Shown here: positions 1 to 7,967 of the stretch, piece after piece
How the letters are laid out: each line of letters begins with the position of its first letter
How positions within the stretch are numbered: position 1 is the stretch's first letter
Source: Bacteroidota bacterium
GTDB taxonomy: Bacteria > Bacteroidota > Bacteroidia > Bacteroidales > UBA12481
Length of the DNA stretch: 10,912 bases
Assembly (NCBI GenBank): GCA_030592205.1
Contig: JAUVKA010000086.1
Span: 1-10,912 of the forward strand
Reading direction: 5' to 3'
Position numbers and translations under genes: made by a program
Notes under the pieces: model-generated
Told to the model about the DNA's origin: nothing
What the model saw: only the letters and a program-made list of their open reading frames with translations
Database searches by the model: none

Positions 1-3000
1 GACGTTTTCGCAGGAAAACTTGATCAGGGGGGAATTGCGGTGTTTAATCTTAGTCTGCCAATGCACAATCAGCTGCCTGGACCACTAAGGGCTGTGTTCA
101 CCACAAGAGTTCTGGAAAAGGGAGGCGACTTCAGCACTGGAATCCAGTCTTTTGCTTTTGCTCCATATAATAGATATGTAGGCTTACGGATCCCTGATGC
201 AGGTGGAGAGCAAATGCTGGAAACAGATATCGACCATCTTGTGAAAATAGCGACCATAGATTCTAAGGGAAATCCTGTCAGTGTTAATAATTTGGAAGTG
301 AATATCTACAAGATTTCATGGCGATGGTGGTGGAGTGCCGGGGAAGATAACCTGGCTGATTATATGGGAGGGAGTGATACTAAACTCATTCATAAGGAAA
401 CTGTTTCTACCAAAGATGGCCATGGCAGCTTTCCATTACGGATAAATTACCCTGATTGGGGACGATATTATGTCAAGCTTATTGATCCTGAAACGGGGCA
501 CAGCTGTGGGGAGGTATTTTATATAGATTGGCCTTCATCAGTTAATCGTGGAAACCGACAAAACCCTTCAGGAGTTACAATGTTGAGTTTTTCTTCGGAA
601 AAAGATACGGCCACGATCGGTGAAAAGATCAAATTCACCTTCCCCAGTACTAGTCGATCAAGAGCATTGGTAAGCATCGAAAAAGGTAGCGGGGTAATAA
701 ATAAATTCTGGATCGATTGTGATGAAAATGAAACCAGCTTCAGTCTCAAAATCACAGCCGATATGACGCCTAATATATTTGTACACTTGAGTTTGCTTCA
801 GCCTCACGGACAAACCAGCAATGATTTGCCGATACGGCTTTATGGCGCAGCGCCCTTAACTGTTATCAACCCCGAAACCCAGCTTTTTCCAGAAATAAAA
901 CTGCCAATCAGTATCCGACCCAATACAAGCTACAGCTTAGAAGTTAGTGAGAAAAACAATAAGCCCATGACCTATACTATCGCGGTTGTTGATGAGGGGC
1001 TGCTCGACCTCACGCGGTTCAAGACTCCGGATCCCTGGCAGCACTTCAATGCCAAAGAAGCACTGGGTGTAAAAACCTGGGATTTATATGATGAGGTTCT
1101 TGGAGCATTCGGAGGGAAAATAGGTAAAATGCTAGCCATTGGCGGCGACGAAGAGGCTCTTCTGGCTGAAGATAAGGAAGTTAACCGCTTCAAACCCGTA
1201 GTGGAGTTCCTTGGACCATTTGAGTTGAAGGCCGGAAAAACGGCTAAGCATAATATCCAGATGACCAATTATATTGGATCGGTCAAGGCAATGGTAATTG
1301 CAGGAAACGGGCAAGCCTGGGGATCAACCGAGTCGGTTACCCCGGTAAAACAACCACTGATGGTCCTGGCTACTGCCCCAAGAGTTTTAGGTCCCGGGGA
1401 AGAGATGGATTTACCGCTTAATCTGTTCATAATGGACGATAAAATCAGGGAAGTCAGGATTAATCTGTCCACTTCCGGACCATTGGATATTATTGGACCA
1501 TCCTCAAAAAATCTCAGTATTACTGAAATGGGGGAACATCCTGCTTCTTTCATGCTTAGAGCTGGATCACAAACGGGCCCGGTGGGAATTAGAGTAATGG
1601 TCAGCTCCGGGAATGAGCAAGCCAGTTATGAAGTTGAAATGCTTGTACGAAATCCAAATCCGTTCACCACACGGGTGAACAAGGGCTTCCTGAAAGCCGG
1701 TGAAAGCGAAGACTTTCAGGTACAGTTCCATGGCACTCCAGGAACCAATTCAGGCATGCTTGAAGTATCAGGACTACCAGATTTCGAACTTGAGAAAAAC
1801 TTAAAATTCCTTACCGGATATCCTTATGGGTGCATTGAACAGACGACATCTGCTGGTTTTGCCCAGCTAAATCTGGATCTCTTAGTACTAATGGAGACTG
1901 CAGAAATGCAAAATATTCAGGAGAACATAAGGGCATCTATTCGTAAGATTTCAAGTTTCCAGCTTCCCGACGGCTCACTATCTTATTGGCCCGGAACAGG
2001 CAGTACTTCTGAATGGGGAACAAGTTATGCAGGGCACTTCTTCTTATTGGCTGAGCAAAAGGGATATCTTCTTCCGCCTGATTTGAAAAGAAAATGGATA
2101 AAACACCAATACAATAAAGCCTCTGACACCCGTCTGCCAAAGGGAGATACCTATCGCGGTATAATTCTTCAACAAGCTTACCGCTTGTACACGCTTGCAC
2201 TGGCCGGGAAACCCCACAGAAGCGCGATGAATCGTCTGCGGGAAAATAGCAACTTAAGCATTGAAGGGAGTTGGCGGCTTGCTGCTGCCTACGCCCTGGC
2301 TGGCCGGATGGAAGTTGCCAGACAATTAGTTCTGGATCTGGACCCAAAAGAAACAAACGAATATACGAAGCCAGGTAGAACATTTGGTTCAAGACTGAGG
2401 GATCAGGCTATGATTCTCGAAACTCTGTGTCTGCTTGAAAAAGATGAAGAAGCTTTCGAACTGGTAATTACCATGGCAGAACAGTTCAAGGGTAAGTGGT
2501 ATTCAACACAAACAGCTGCTTTTGCCCTGCATGCCCTGGCCCAATTTGCACAGCAAAACTCAGCAGTATCAGAGATAGAATTTGAGTATAGTATTGGTGG
2601 TCAAAAACAAAAAGTGAAATCTGACAAACCAATCTTCCAGTTAACACTTGATCCAGCGATGGATCCAAACCAGAAGATCCATGTCACCAATACCACTTCA
2701 GGGAGTATTTTCCTTTCCCTGACCATGCGCGGACAGGCACTTCCGGGCAATGAAGAGCCCGGACAATCAAATCTGATGGTACATACTGGCTTTACAGATA
2801 TGAGTGGAGAATCCATACAAGTAACTAAAATCAAACAGGGTACTGATTTCATTGCTAATGTCCAGGTAAAAAATCCAGGATTGCTCGGAGCATACAATAA
2901 TCTTGCTCTTAGTCAGGTTTTTCCTTCAGGATGGGAAATCCGGAATCTACGTCTTTACGACCAGGATAATGACCAAAATGATGATCCTTATGATTTTAGG

Positions 3001-3186
3001 GATATCAGGGATGACCGGGTGGATACGTTTTTTAAGCTAGGACCAAATGAATCACGAAGCTATCGGGTACTTCTTCATGCAGCTTATACCGGAAAATATT
3101 ACTTGCCTCCTGTTAGTTGCGAGGACATGTACGATGGACGAATTTACGCCCGGGGTAAGGGAAAATGGATAGAAGTTACTGAGTAA
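1..3186 (+). CDS. Bacterial alpha-2-macroglobulin (YfhM-like), C-terminal part; 5' end outside window
   Basis: Predicted periplasmic or lipid-anchored protease trap. A protease cuts the bait region and is then captured by a reactive thioester. The frame is open from base 1 with no stop, so the gene starts upstream; the GTG at 40 is internal. The 1061 visible codons compare with about 1650 residues in E. coli YfhM, so roughly the N-terminal third is missing. In order: macroglobulin-like beta domains; the conserved stretch around VVDEGLLDL (codons about 329-337); a variable probable bait segment with GAFGGKIG (about 365-395); the A2M domain from about codon 400; the thioester motif GCIEQ with Cys at 1831-1833 and Gln at 1840-1842 (codons 611 and 614); an alpha-helical thioester domain to about codon 860; and a C-terminal MG10-like domain with FPSGWEI and DIRDDRV. 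The intact CxEQ means a thioester-competent protein. The stop TAA shares one base with the ATG of pbpC, implying translational coupling. Family is confident; the anchor and signal peptide cannot be seen. Confidence 0.93.
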   Translation, partial: DVFAGKLDQGGIAVFNLSLPMHNQLPGPLRAVFTTRVLEKGGDFSTGIQSFAFAPYNRYVGLRIPDAGGEQMLETDIDHLVKIATIDSKGNPVSVNNLEVNIYKISWRWWWSAGEDNLADYMGGSDTKLIHKETVSTKDGHGSFPLRINYPDWGRYYVKLIDPETGHSCGEVFYIDWPSSVNRGNRQNPSGVTMLSFSSEKDTATIGEKIKFTFPSTSRSRALVSIEKGSGVINKFWIDCDENETSFSLKITADMTPNIFVHLSLLQPHGQTSNDLPIRLYGAAPLTVINPETQLFPEIKLPISIRPNTSYSLEVSEKNNKPMTYTIAVVDEGLLDLTRFKTPDPWQHFNAKEALGVKTWDLYDEVLGAFGGKIGKMLAIGGDEEALLAEDKEVNRFKPVVEFLGPFELKAGKTAKHNIQMTNYIGSVKAMVIAGNGQAWGSTESVTPVKQPLMVLATAPRVLGPGEEMDLPLNLFIMDDKIREVRINLSTSGPLDIIGPSSKNLSITEMGEHPASFMLRAGSQTGPVGIRVMVSSGNEQASYEVEMLVRNPNPFTTRVNKGFLKAGESEDFQVQFHGTPGTNSGMLEVSGLPDFELEKNLKFLTGYPYGCIEQTTSAGFAQLNLDLLVLMETAEMQNIQENIRASIRKISSFQLPDGSLSYWPGTGSTSEWGTSYAGHFFLLAEQKGYLLPPDLKRKWIKHQYNKASDTRLPKGDTYRGIILQQAYRLYTLALAGKPHRSAMNRLRENSNLSIEGSWRLAAAYALAGRMEVARQLVLDLDPKETNEYTKPGRTFGSRLRDQAMILETLCLLEKDEEAFELVITMAEQFKGKWYSTQTAAFALHALAQFAQQNSAVSEIEFEYSIGGQKQKVKSDKPIFQLTLDPAMDPNQKIHVTNTTSGSIFLSLTMRGQALPGNEEPGQSNLMVHTGFTDMSGESIQVTKIKQGTDFIANVQVKNPGLLGAYNNLALSQVFPSGWEIRNLRLYDQDNDQNDDPYDFRDIRDDRVDTFFKLGPNESRSYRVLLHAAYTGKYYLPPVSCEDMYDGRIYARGKGKWIEVTE

Positions 3187-5483
3187 TGATTTCCCTAAAG
3201 AAGCTGAAGTTATTGCTAAGTGCACAAAAATGGAAGTTACTTCTGCTAGCAGGCGTAGTGTTATTGGTCTGGTTCTGGTTCTCTCTTCCCGGAAAGCTTT
3301 TTGATGAGCCGACCAGCACAGTAGTTTTCGACCGGGAAGGACGCCTGCTTGGAGCCCGTGTTGCTGATGATGACCAGTGGAGATTTCAGGAACTGGATAA
3401 GCTGCCAACCAAGTATCAAACATGTCTGATACAGTTTGAGGATCGGCAATTTTTCCGGCACCCCGGGGTGAATCCCCTGTCTCTTGCCCGGGCAGTGCGT
3501 CAAAATATTAAAGCAGGCAAAATCGTTAGCGGGGGCTCTACTATTAGCATGCAAGTGATCCGGCTATCACGAAAAAACAAACCCCGGACCATCTGGCAAA
3601 AAGGCATAGAAATCCTCCTCGCCTTACGATTGGAGATTCGTTATAGTAAAGAAAGTATCCTGGCTCTATATGGTTCTAATGCCCCATACGGAGGGAATGT
3701 AGTTGGATTAGATGCTGCATCATGGCGATACTTCGGATATCCGGCCGACAATTTATCCTGGGCCGAATCAGCTACCCTTGCAGTTCTTCCAAATGCTCCG
3801 GCCCTGATCCACCCAGGCAGGAACAGGAAGGCCTTAAAAGAGAAGCGCAATCGTTTGCTCAAACATTTATTGGAGATCAAAGTGATAGATTCACTTAGCT
3901 ATGAATTAGCCTGCGAGGAACCTCTTCCCGACGAACCTCTGCGACTGCCCAATCTGGCTCCTCACCTGACAGACAGGATGATGATTGAAAAAAAGGGACA
4001 ATCCATTAATACCCATATAGATGGCTCCCTGCAAATACGGGCATCTGAAATCCTTGAGCAACACCATCAGCGCTTATCAGGAAATAAGATTCACAACGCG
4101 GCCACCCTAATCATGGAAGTGGAAACCGGTAAGATCCTTGCCTATATTGGAAATACCAGGGCAGATTCCTTAGAATCCCATGCCAATGCGGTAGACATTA
4201 TCAGAAGCACACGTTCAAGCGGAAGTATCCTGAAACCCTTTTTGTACGCCTCTATGCTCGAAGCCGGGGAAATCCTACCGACTAGCTTAATCCCGGATAT
4301 CCCTACAACTATTCATGATTTTTCGCCAAAAAACTTCCAGAAAATTTACGATGGGGTAGTTCCGGCAAAGGAAGCACTGATCCGATCCTTAAATGTACCG
4401 GCTGTAAGAATGCTGAACAGCTTTGGGCTGGATCGATTTTACGACATCCTAAAAAACCTTGGAATAAGAAGTTTAAAATTCCCTGCCGATCACTACGGTC
4501 TATCCCTGATTCTTGGTGGAGCCGAAGTAAGCCTATGGGATCTATGTCATGTATACGCTGGTTTAGGACAGGCGCTGATTCAAAAAACAGAAATGGGATT
4601 CCTGAGACCTGCTTCAATATATCTTTGTCTGGAAGCAATGAGCGAGGTTCGCAGGCCTGAGGCTGAAGCCGGGGGGAAACACTTCCTGTCGAGTCAGCAA
4701 ATTGCCTGGAAGACAGGCACCAGCTTTGGTTATCGTGATGCCTGGGCCATCGGGCTGAATCACGATTACCTGATTGGCGTATGGATGGGTAATGCTGACG
4801 GGGAGGGGCGCCCCGGTCTTACCGGAGTGCAGGCTGCGGCTCCCCTTCTCTTTGATCTTTTCGATCTGCTCCCGGGGGGTTCATGGTTTAAGGAACCAAC
4901 AAATGATTTAGAAGAAATAACTGTTTGCAAACAGAGTGGTATGCGGCCTGGCAGATATTGCACTGAACTAGAAACCATCCAGATCCCTAAATCCGGTTTC
5001 TCAACCCTCCCCTGCCCATATCACCAGCAGATCCAACTTGACAAGGAAAAAAAGAACCGCGTACAAGCTGATTGCTACCCGGTTCAACTCATGAAGGATA
5101 CCTCTTGGTTCATACTTCCACCAGGGATTGCCTGGTTTTACCAACAGCACAATCCACTCTATACACATCCCCCGCAATGGGCCCCGGGATGTTCTCCCGA
5201 AACTGGATGGAGCCCCATGGAGATTCTTAGACCTAAGCTGCCCGACCAGATAATGCTTCCCCGTGAACTTAACAAGCAGCTGGGCAGTATCCTTATTGAA
5301 GCTGCTCATAATCAACCTTCTATAATTATTCATTGTTACCTGGATGCCAGCTATCTTGGAAGCAGCCAGCATATTCATAAAATGAGTATCCAACCCAAGC
5401 CTGGAAAACATCAATTAACCCTTATGGATGAGAATGGTAATATTCTTGAAAAAAGCTTTGATGTGATTTCCAAAATAAATTGA
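3186..5483 (+). CDS. pbpC: Penicillin-binding protein 1C, bifunctional transglycosylase/transpeptidase
   Basis: Peptidoglycan synthase anchored in the inner membrane, 765 residues, close to the usual PBP1C length of about 770. A short basic N-terminus precedes one membrane segment at about residues 16-35. The GT51 transglycosylase follows (about 45-240): motif EDRQFFRHPG with catalytic Glu85, then GGSTISMQ at 116-123. The transpeptidase domain has all three penicillin-binding motifs: SILK with nucleophile Ser347 and Lys350, SLN at 401-403, and KTGTS at 509-513. The last 90 or so residues look like the BiPBP_C beta domain typical of PBP1C. The ATG at 3186 is chosen because it overlaps the upstream stop as TAATG and gives a complete membrane anchor. 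Linkage with the alpha-2-macroglobulin gene is conserved across many Gram-negative bacteria; the accepted idea is that the trap protects the periplasm while PBP1C repairs damaged wall. Both active sites look intact, so no loss of function is suggested. Confidence 0.96.
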   Translation: MISLKKLKLLLSAQKWKLLLLAGVVLLVWFWFSLPGKLFDEPTSTVVFDREGRLLGARVADDDQWRFQELDKLPTKYQTCLIQFEDRQFFRHPGVNPLSLARAVRQNIKAGKIVSGGSTISMQVIRLSRKNKPRTIWQKGIEILLALRLEIRYSKESILALYGSNAPYGGNVVGLDAASWRYFGYPADNLSWAESATLAVLPNAPALIHPGRNRKALKEKRNRLLKHLLEIKVIDSLSYELACEEPLPDEPLRLPNLAPHLTDRMMIEKKGQSINTHIDGSLQIRASEILEQHHQRLSGNKIHNAATLIMEVETGKILAYIGNTRADSLESHANAVDIIRSTRSSGSILKPFLYASMLEAGEILPTSLIPDIPTTIHDFSPKNFQKIYDGVVPAKEALIRSLNVPAVRMLNSFGLDRFYDILKNLGIRSLKFPADHYGLSLILGGAEVSLWDLCHVYAGLGQALIQKTEMGFLRPASIYLCLEAMSEVRRPEAEAGGKHFLSSQQIAWKTGTSFGYRDAWAIGLNHDYLIGVWMGNADGEGRPGLTGVQAAAPLLFDLFDLLPGGSWFKEPTNDLEEITVCKQSGMRPGRYCTELETIQIPKSGFSTLPCPYHQQIQLDKEKKNRVQADCYPVQLMKDTSWFILPPGIAWFYQQHNPLYTHPPQWAPGCSPETGWSPMEILRPKLPDQIMLPRELNKQLGSILIEAAHNQPSIIIHCYLDASYLGSSQHIHKMSIQPKPGKHQLTLMDENGNILEKSFDVISKIN

Positions 5484-5484
5484 A

Positions 5485-5515
5485 TTGCCAGCTGATTAGG
5501 AAAATAGTAACTTGG
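5485..5515 (+). promoter_or_regulatory. Possible Bacteroidota-type promoter for PPK2
   Basis: TTG at 5485-5487 is followed after 20 bases by TAACTTGG at 5508-5515, one mismatch from the -7 consensus TAnnTTTG. It lies just after the pbpC stop and about 35 bases before the preferred PPK2 start. No terminator-like hairpin was seen after pbpC, so read-through is also possible. Pattern match only. Confidence 0.25.
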
Positions 5516-5548
5516 CCTTTTCTTCCAGGGAACAATAAAACAGAAAAT

Positions 5549-6400
5549 ATGGACTTTAAGATTAATCCTGACAAAACACTGATTCTTAAGGACTTTCTGA
5601 CAGGTTATGCCGGCTCCCACTCCTCAAAAAAGGACGCTAATAAACACCTGTCGGAAAACATAGAAAAAATGAAAGAACTCCAGGATATGCTGTACGCCCA
5701 CAACCAGTATAGCATATTGTTGATTTTTCAGGCAATGGATACGGCAGGAAAGGACGGGGCCATCAAACACGTAATGTCAGGCCTTAATCCACAAGGCACA
5801 CAGGTCAGGAGCTTCAAAGCCCCTACAGATGAAGAACTTAATCATGACTATCTATGGCGAGGCAACAAGCACCTCCCTGAGCGTGGAAATATTGGGATTT
5901 TTAACAGATCCTATTATGAGGAAGTTTTAGTTGTTAAAGTTCATAATCTGCTCAAATATCAACTAATACCGTCCAAACTGATTACTGAAGATGTTTGGGA
6001 GCAACGGTACCGTCAAATTCGGGATTATGAACAATATCTCACAGAGAATGGAACCATCATCCTGAAATTTTTTCTGCATATCTCGAAAGAAGAACAGAAA
6101 GATCGCCTTCTTCAGCGAATTGACAATCCCGCAAAAAATTGGAAATTTTCAAAAGGGGATATAAAAGAAAGACAATATTGGGATCAATACCAGAAATGTT
6201 ATGAGGAAGCTATCATGGCCACCAGTACAGAAAATGCACCCTGGTATGTTATTCCTTCCGACAAGAAATGGTTTGCCCGACTGAGTATCTCGGAAATTAT
6301 TGTCGACAAATTGAAATCACTTGATATTGGATATCCTACCCTGGAGGCGGATAAAATAGAAGAATTGGAAAATTACAGAAATCAACTGATGGCTGAATAG
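5549..6400 (+). CDS. ppk2: Polyphosphate kinase 2 family protein, probably class III
   Basis: Cytoplasmic polyphosphate:nucleotide phosphotransferase that uses polyphosphate to phosphorylate nucleotides (ADP to ATP; in class III also AMP to ADP). Walker A is QAMDTAGKDG with Gly67, Lys68 and Asp69. Next come the conserved HVMSGLNPQGTQV and FKAPTDEEL stretches, then Walker B-like FNRSYYEEVLVVKVH with Asn119-Arg120-Ser121. The C-terminal part holds the lid region with basic residues (KDRLLQRIDNPAKNWKFSKGDI) and the APWYVIPSDKKWFAR motif. The MD..GKDG form of Walker A is what I associate with class III enzymes, which are about 270-305 residues; this one is 283. The ATG at 5549 is preferred. The frame stays open to a TTG at 5480, but that lies inside pbpC and adds 23 residues unlike the family N-terminus. 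The stop TAG is directly followed by a palindromic repeat. Family is confident; substrate class is inference. Confidence 0.93.
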   Translation: MDFKINPDKTLILKDFLTGYAGSHSSKKDANKHLSENIEKMKELQDMLYAHNQYSILLIFQAMDTAGKDGAIKHVMSGLNPQGTQVRSFKAPTDEELNHDYLWRGNKHLPERGNIGIFNRSYYEEVLVVKVHNLLKYQLIPSKLITEDVWEQRYRQIRDYEQYLTENGTIILKFFLHISKEEQKDRLLQRIDNPAKNWKFSKGDIKERQYWDQYQKCYEEAIMATSTENAPWYVIPSDKKWFARLSISEIIVDKLKSLDIGYPTLEADKIEELENYRNQLMAE

Positions 6401-6470
6401 ACAAGGGGGCATGCTCCCTTGTCAGGAGAAGAAAGCGCCGAAATAAAAACAAGGGAGCATGCTCCCTTGT
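6401..6470. repeat. Two copies of a 22-base palindrome, 48 bases apart
   Basis: Copy 2 (6449-6470) is a perfect 22-base palindrome with half-site ACAAGGGAGCA. Copy 1 (6401-6422) is identical except for one A-to-G change at position 8, which breaks one pair. Both copies are followed by C, so 23 bases are shared. They are separated by 26 unrelated bases (6423-6448), giving a 48-base period. Each can fold into a 9-bp stem with loop CATG. Copy 1 begins on the base directly after the PPK2 stop; copy 2 ends 17 bases before the MDR start. It may be a dispersed intergenic palindromic repeat, or a double operator for the MDR gene. It is not followed by a T-run on the + strand, so it is a poor terminator in that direction. 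Confidence 0.9.
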
Positions 6471-6487
6471 CAAAAAAACTAGAAAAT

Positions 6488-7513
6488 ATGAAAGCAATTT
6501 TTTTGAAAAAATATGGCGAAAGCAAGGACGCTTTTGAGATAGGTGATAAGGAAATGCCAAAGGCAGGTAAAGGGGAAGTTGTTATAAAAGTGAAATCTTA
6601 CGGTTTAAACTTCGCCTATGTGATGTCAAGAAGAGGTAAAAATGGTGATGACCCCCCGCTCCCTGCAGTTCTGGGATATGATGTTGCAGGTACCATTGAA
6701 GAAATTGGAGAAGGAGTTGAGGGATTTGAAAAAGGTGCTTTGGTAACAGCCATGACTCGTTTTGGAGGATACGCTGAATATGTGAGTACAAATGTTTCCG
6801 GTGTCCACGCTATCCCCAAAGGATGGGATGCAGCCAAATCTACTACTCTTACTACTCAAGCATGTACGGCTGTGGTTTGCGCCGAAGAAGTATTGAATTT
6901 GTATCCGGGGGATAGGGTGCTGATTCAGGCAGCTTCAGGAGGTGTTGGAAGGATTCTGATCCAATTAGCCAAGCATAAAGGATGTACTGTATTCGCCACT
7001 GCATCAACAGGGAAACAGGAATACTTAAAAGAGATGGGTGTGGATTATCCCATTGATTATCTTCAGGAAGATTTTTCTGTTCGGATTCCTGAAATTCTGG
7101 GTGATGAAAAGCTGGATGTAGTTTTTGATAATCTGGGAGGTAAGATATATAAGCACGGTTTGAATCTTCTTGGCCCGGGAGGGAAAATAGTTTCCTACGG
7201 AGCTGCAGACCAAAACAGGGGAAGCAAAACTAGTAAATGGGGTACCATTAAGGTTGGATTGGGATTTGGATTTCATAGTCCGATAAAACTTGTGGGGCAA
7301 TCAAAAGCTATGATCGGGGTGAACATGCTTCGTATTGCTGATCATAAACCACATATTCTAAAAAAAGCTCTGGATAGAGTGATCGAGCTTTGCGAATCCG
7401 GGATCATTGATCCACGACTTGATAAAGCTTTTCCTGCAGATCAAATTGCAGAGGCACATGATTATCTGGAATCCAGGAAATCAAAAGGGAAAGTTGTAGT
7501 TAACTGGGATTAA
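6488..7513 (+). CDS. Zinc-independent MDR oxidoreductase, quinone oxidoreductase / VAT-1-like
   Basis: Cytoplasmic medium-chain dehydrogenase/reductase of 341 residues, the usual family size. The N-terminal GroES-like half contains PAVLGYDVAGTIEEIGEGV and FGGYAEYV. The Rossmann half has the nucleotide-binding segment AASGGVGRILIQLAKHKG (residues 148-165) and DVVFDNLGG (210-218), followed by GPGGKIVSYGA. The cysteine and histidine ligands of zinc alcohol dehydrogenases are absent, which fits the quinone oxidoreductase branch; NADPH is the likely cofactor. The VNMLRI segment and the ending GKVVVNWD recall VAT-1-like members. The ATG at 6488 is preferred: the frame extends upstream to a TTG at 6419, but that extension is translated palindrome repeat. 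The physiological substrate cannot be told from sequence. No clear own promoter was seen; transcription may come from PPK2 or be controlled at the palindromes. The next gene begins 8 bases after the stop. Confidence 0.9.
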   Translation: MKAIFLKKYGESKDAFEIGDKEMPKAGKGEVVIKVKSYGLNFAYVMSRRGKNGDDPPLPAVLGYDVAGTIEEIGEGVEGFEKGALVTAMTRFGGYAEYVSTNVSGVHAIPKGWDAAKSTTLTTQACTAVVCAEEVLNLYPGDRVLIQAASGGVGRILIQLAKHKGCTVFATASTGKQEYLKEMGVDYPIDYLQEDFSVRIPEILGDEKLDVVFDNLGGKIYKHGLNLLGPGGKIVSYGAADQNRGSKTSKWGTIKVGLGFGFHSPIKLVGQSKAMIGVNMLRIADHKPHILKKALDRVIELCESGIIDPRLDKAFPADQIAEAHDYLESRKSKGKVVVNWD

Positions 7514-7521
7514 TAAATTAG

Positions 7522-7956
7522 ATGAATATTGAACAGGAATTAATAGTAATCGAGTCATTTAAGGATCATTACCCTGATTTCCCGAAGGGTAAGATTATCA
7601 AGTCTGAATCGCCGGATTTTATTATTCAAAACGGTCCTAAAAACAAAATTGGCATTGAACTCGTTCAACTCCTTCCACCTCCTAAACATCATTATTCTAT
7701 GGTAGGTGTACTAAAGCCAAAATATGCTTATGAGCAATTGATGATGACGATTTTTCTAAAAAACCACAAGCGACCACTTTACAACGACCCTCATTTTCAG
7801 AGCATCTGGCTAGTCATACATATTGATTATATGGATGGTACGGACAGCTTCAATCTCAACAACCAAATTGAAAAATGGTCCTTCCCACATGATTTTGACA
7901 AGGTATTTCTCTATGATTTATTTAGTCAAAGTACCTTTGCCATTTCCCAGGAATAA
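7522..7956 (+). CDS. Small protein of unknown function with PD-(D/E)XK-like features
   Basis: A 144-residue protein I do not recognise by name. It starts with ATG 8 bases after the MDR stop, and its stop lies 11 bases before the next start, so it is probably co-transcribed. There is no signal peptide or membrane segment. Residues 29-50 read ESPDFIIQ, a short NGPKNK turn, then IGIELVQL. A Pro-Asp followed after 12-15 residues by a Glu on a hydrophobic strand is the layout of the PD-(D/E)XK nuclease core: Asp32, Glu46, with Glu11 as a possible N-terminal helix acid. The third position is Val48, not Lys, so the usual catalytic lysine is missing or has moved. Further hydrophobic strands are IWLVIHIDY and KVFLYDLF. 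Base composition is more AT-rich than pbpC. Coding status is supported by tight spacing and open length; the nuclease-like fold is a guess. Confidence 0.7.
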   Translation: MNIEQELIVIESFKDHYPDFPKGKIIKSESPDFIIQNGPKNKIGIELVQLLPPPKHHYSMVGVLKPKYAYEQLMMTIFLKNHKRPLYNDPHFQSIWLVIHIDYMDGTDSFNLNNQIEKWSFPHDFDKVFLYDLFSQSTFAISQE

Positions 7957-7967
7957 ACTGATTTATT

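Noticed and set aside
40..42. GTG as the start of the alpha-2-macroglobulin gene
   Set aside because: The frame is open to base 1 and the protein lacks the N-terminal domains and signal peptide, so this is an internal codon.
5480..5548. N-terminal extension of PPK2 from TTG, overlapping pbpC
   Set aside because: A rare start codon and a non-family sequence; ATG 5549 begins the recognisable protein.
6401..6470. Two repeats with a 26-base spacer, resembling a minimal CRISPR array
   Set aside because: The repeat is a full palindrome, only two units exist, no leader or cas gene is visible, and the position between a stop and a start suits an extragenic palindrome better.
6449..6478. Palindrome as an intrinsic terminator for PPK2
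   Set aside because: On the + strand it is followed by an A-run, not a T-run. A T-rich run follows it only on the - strand, where no gene is present.
6419..6487. N-terminal extension of the MDR protein from TTG
   Set aside because: The extension translates the palindromic repeat (TREHAPLS) and has no place in the MDR fold; ATG 6488 gives the normal family start.
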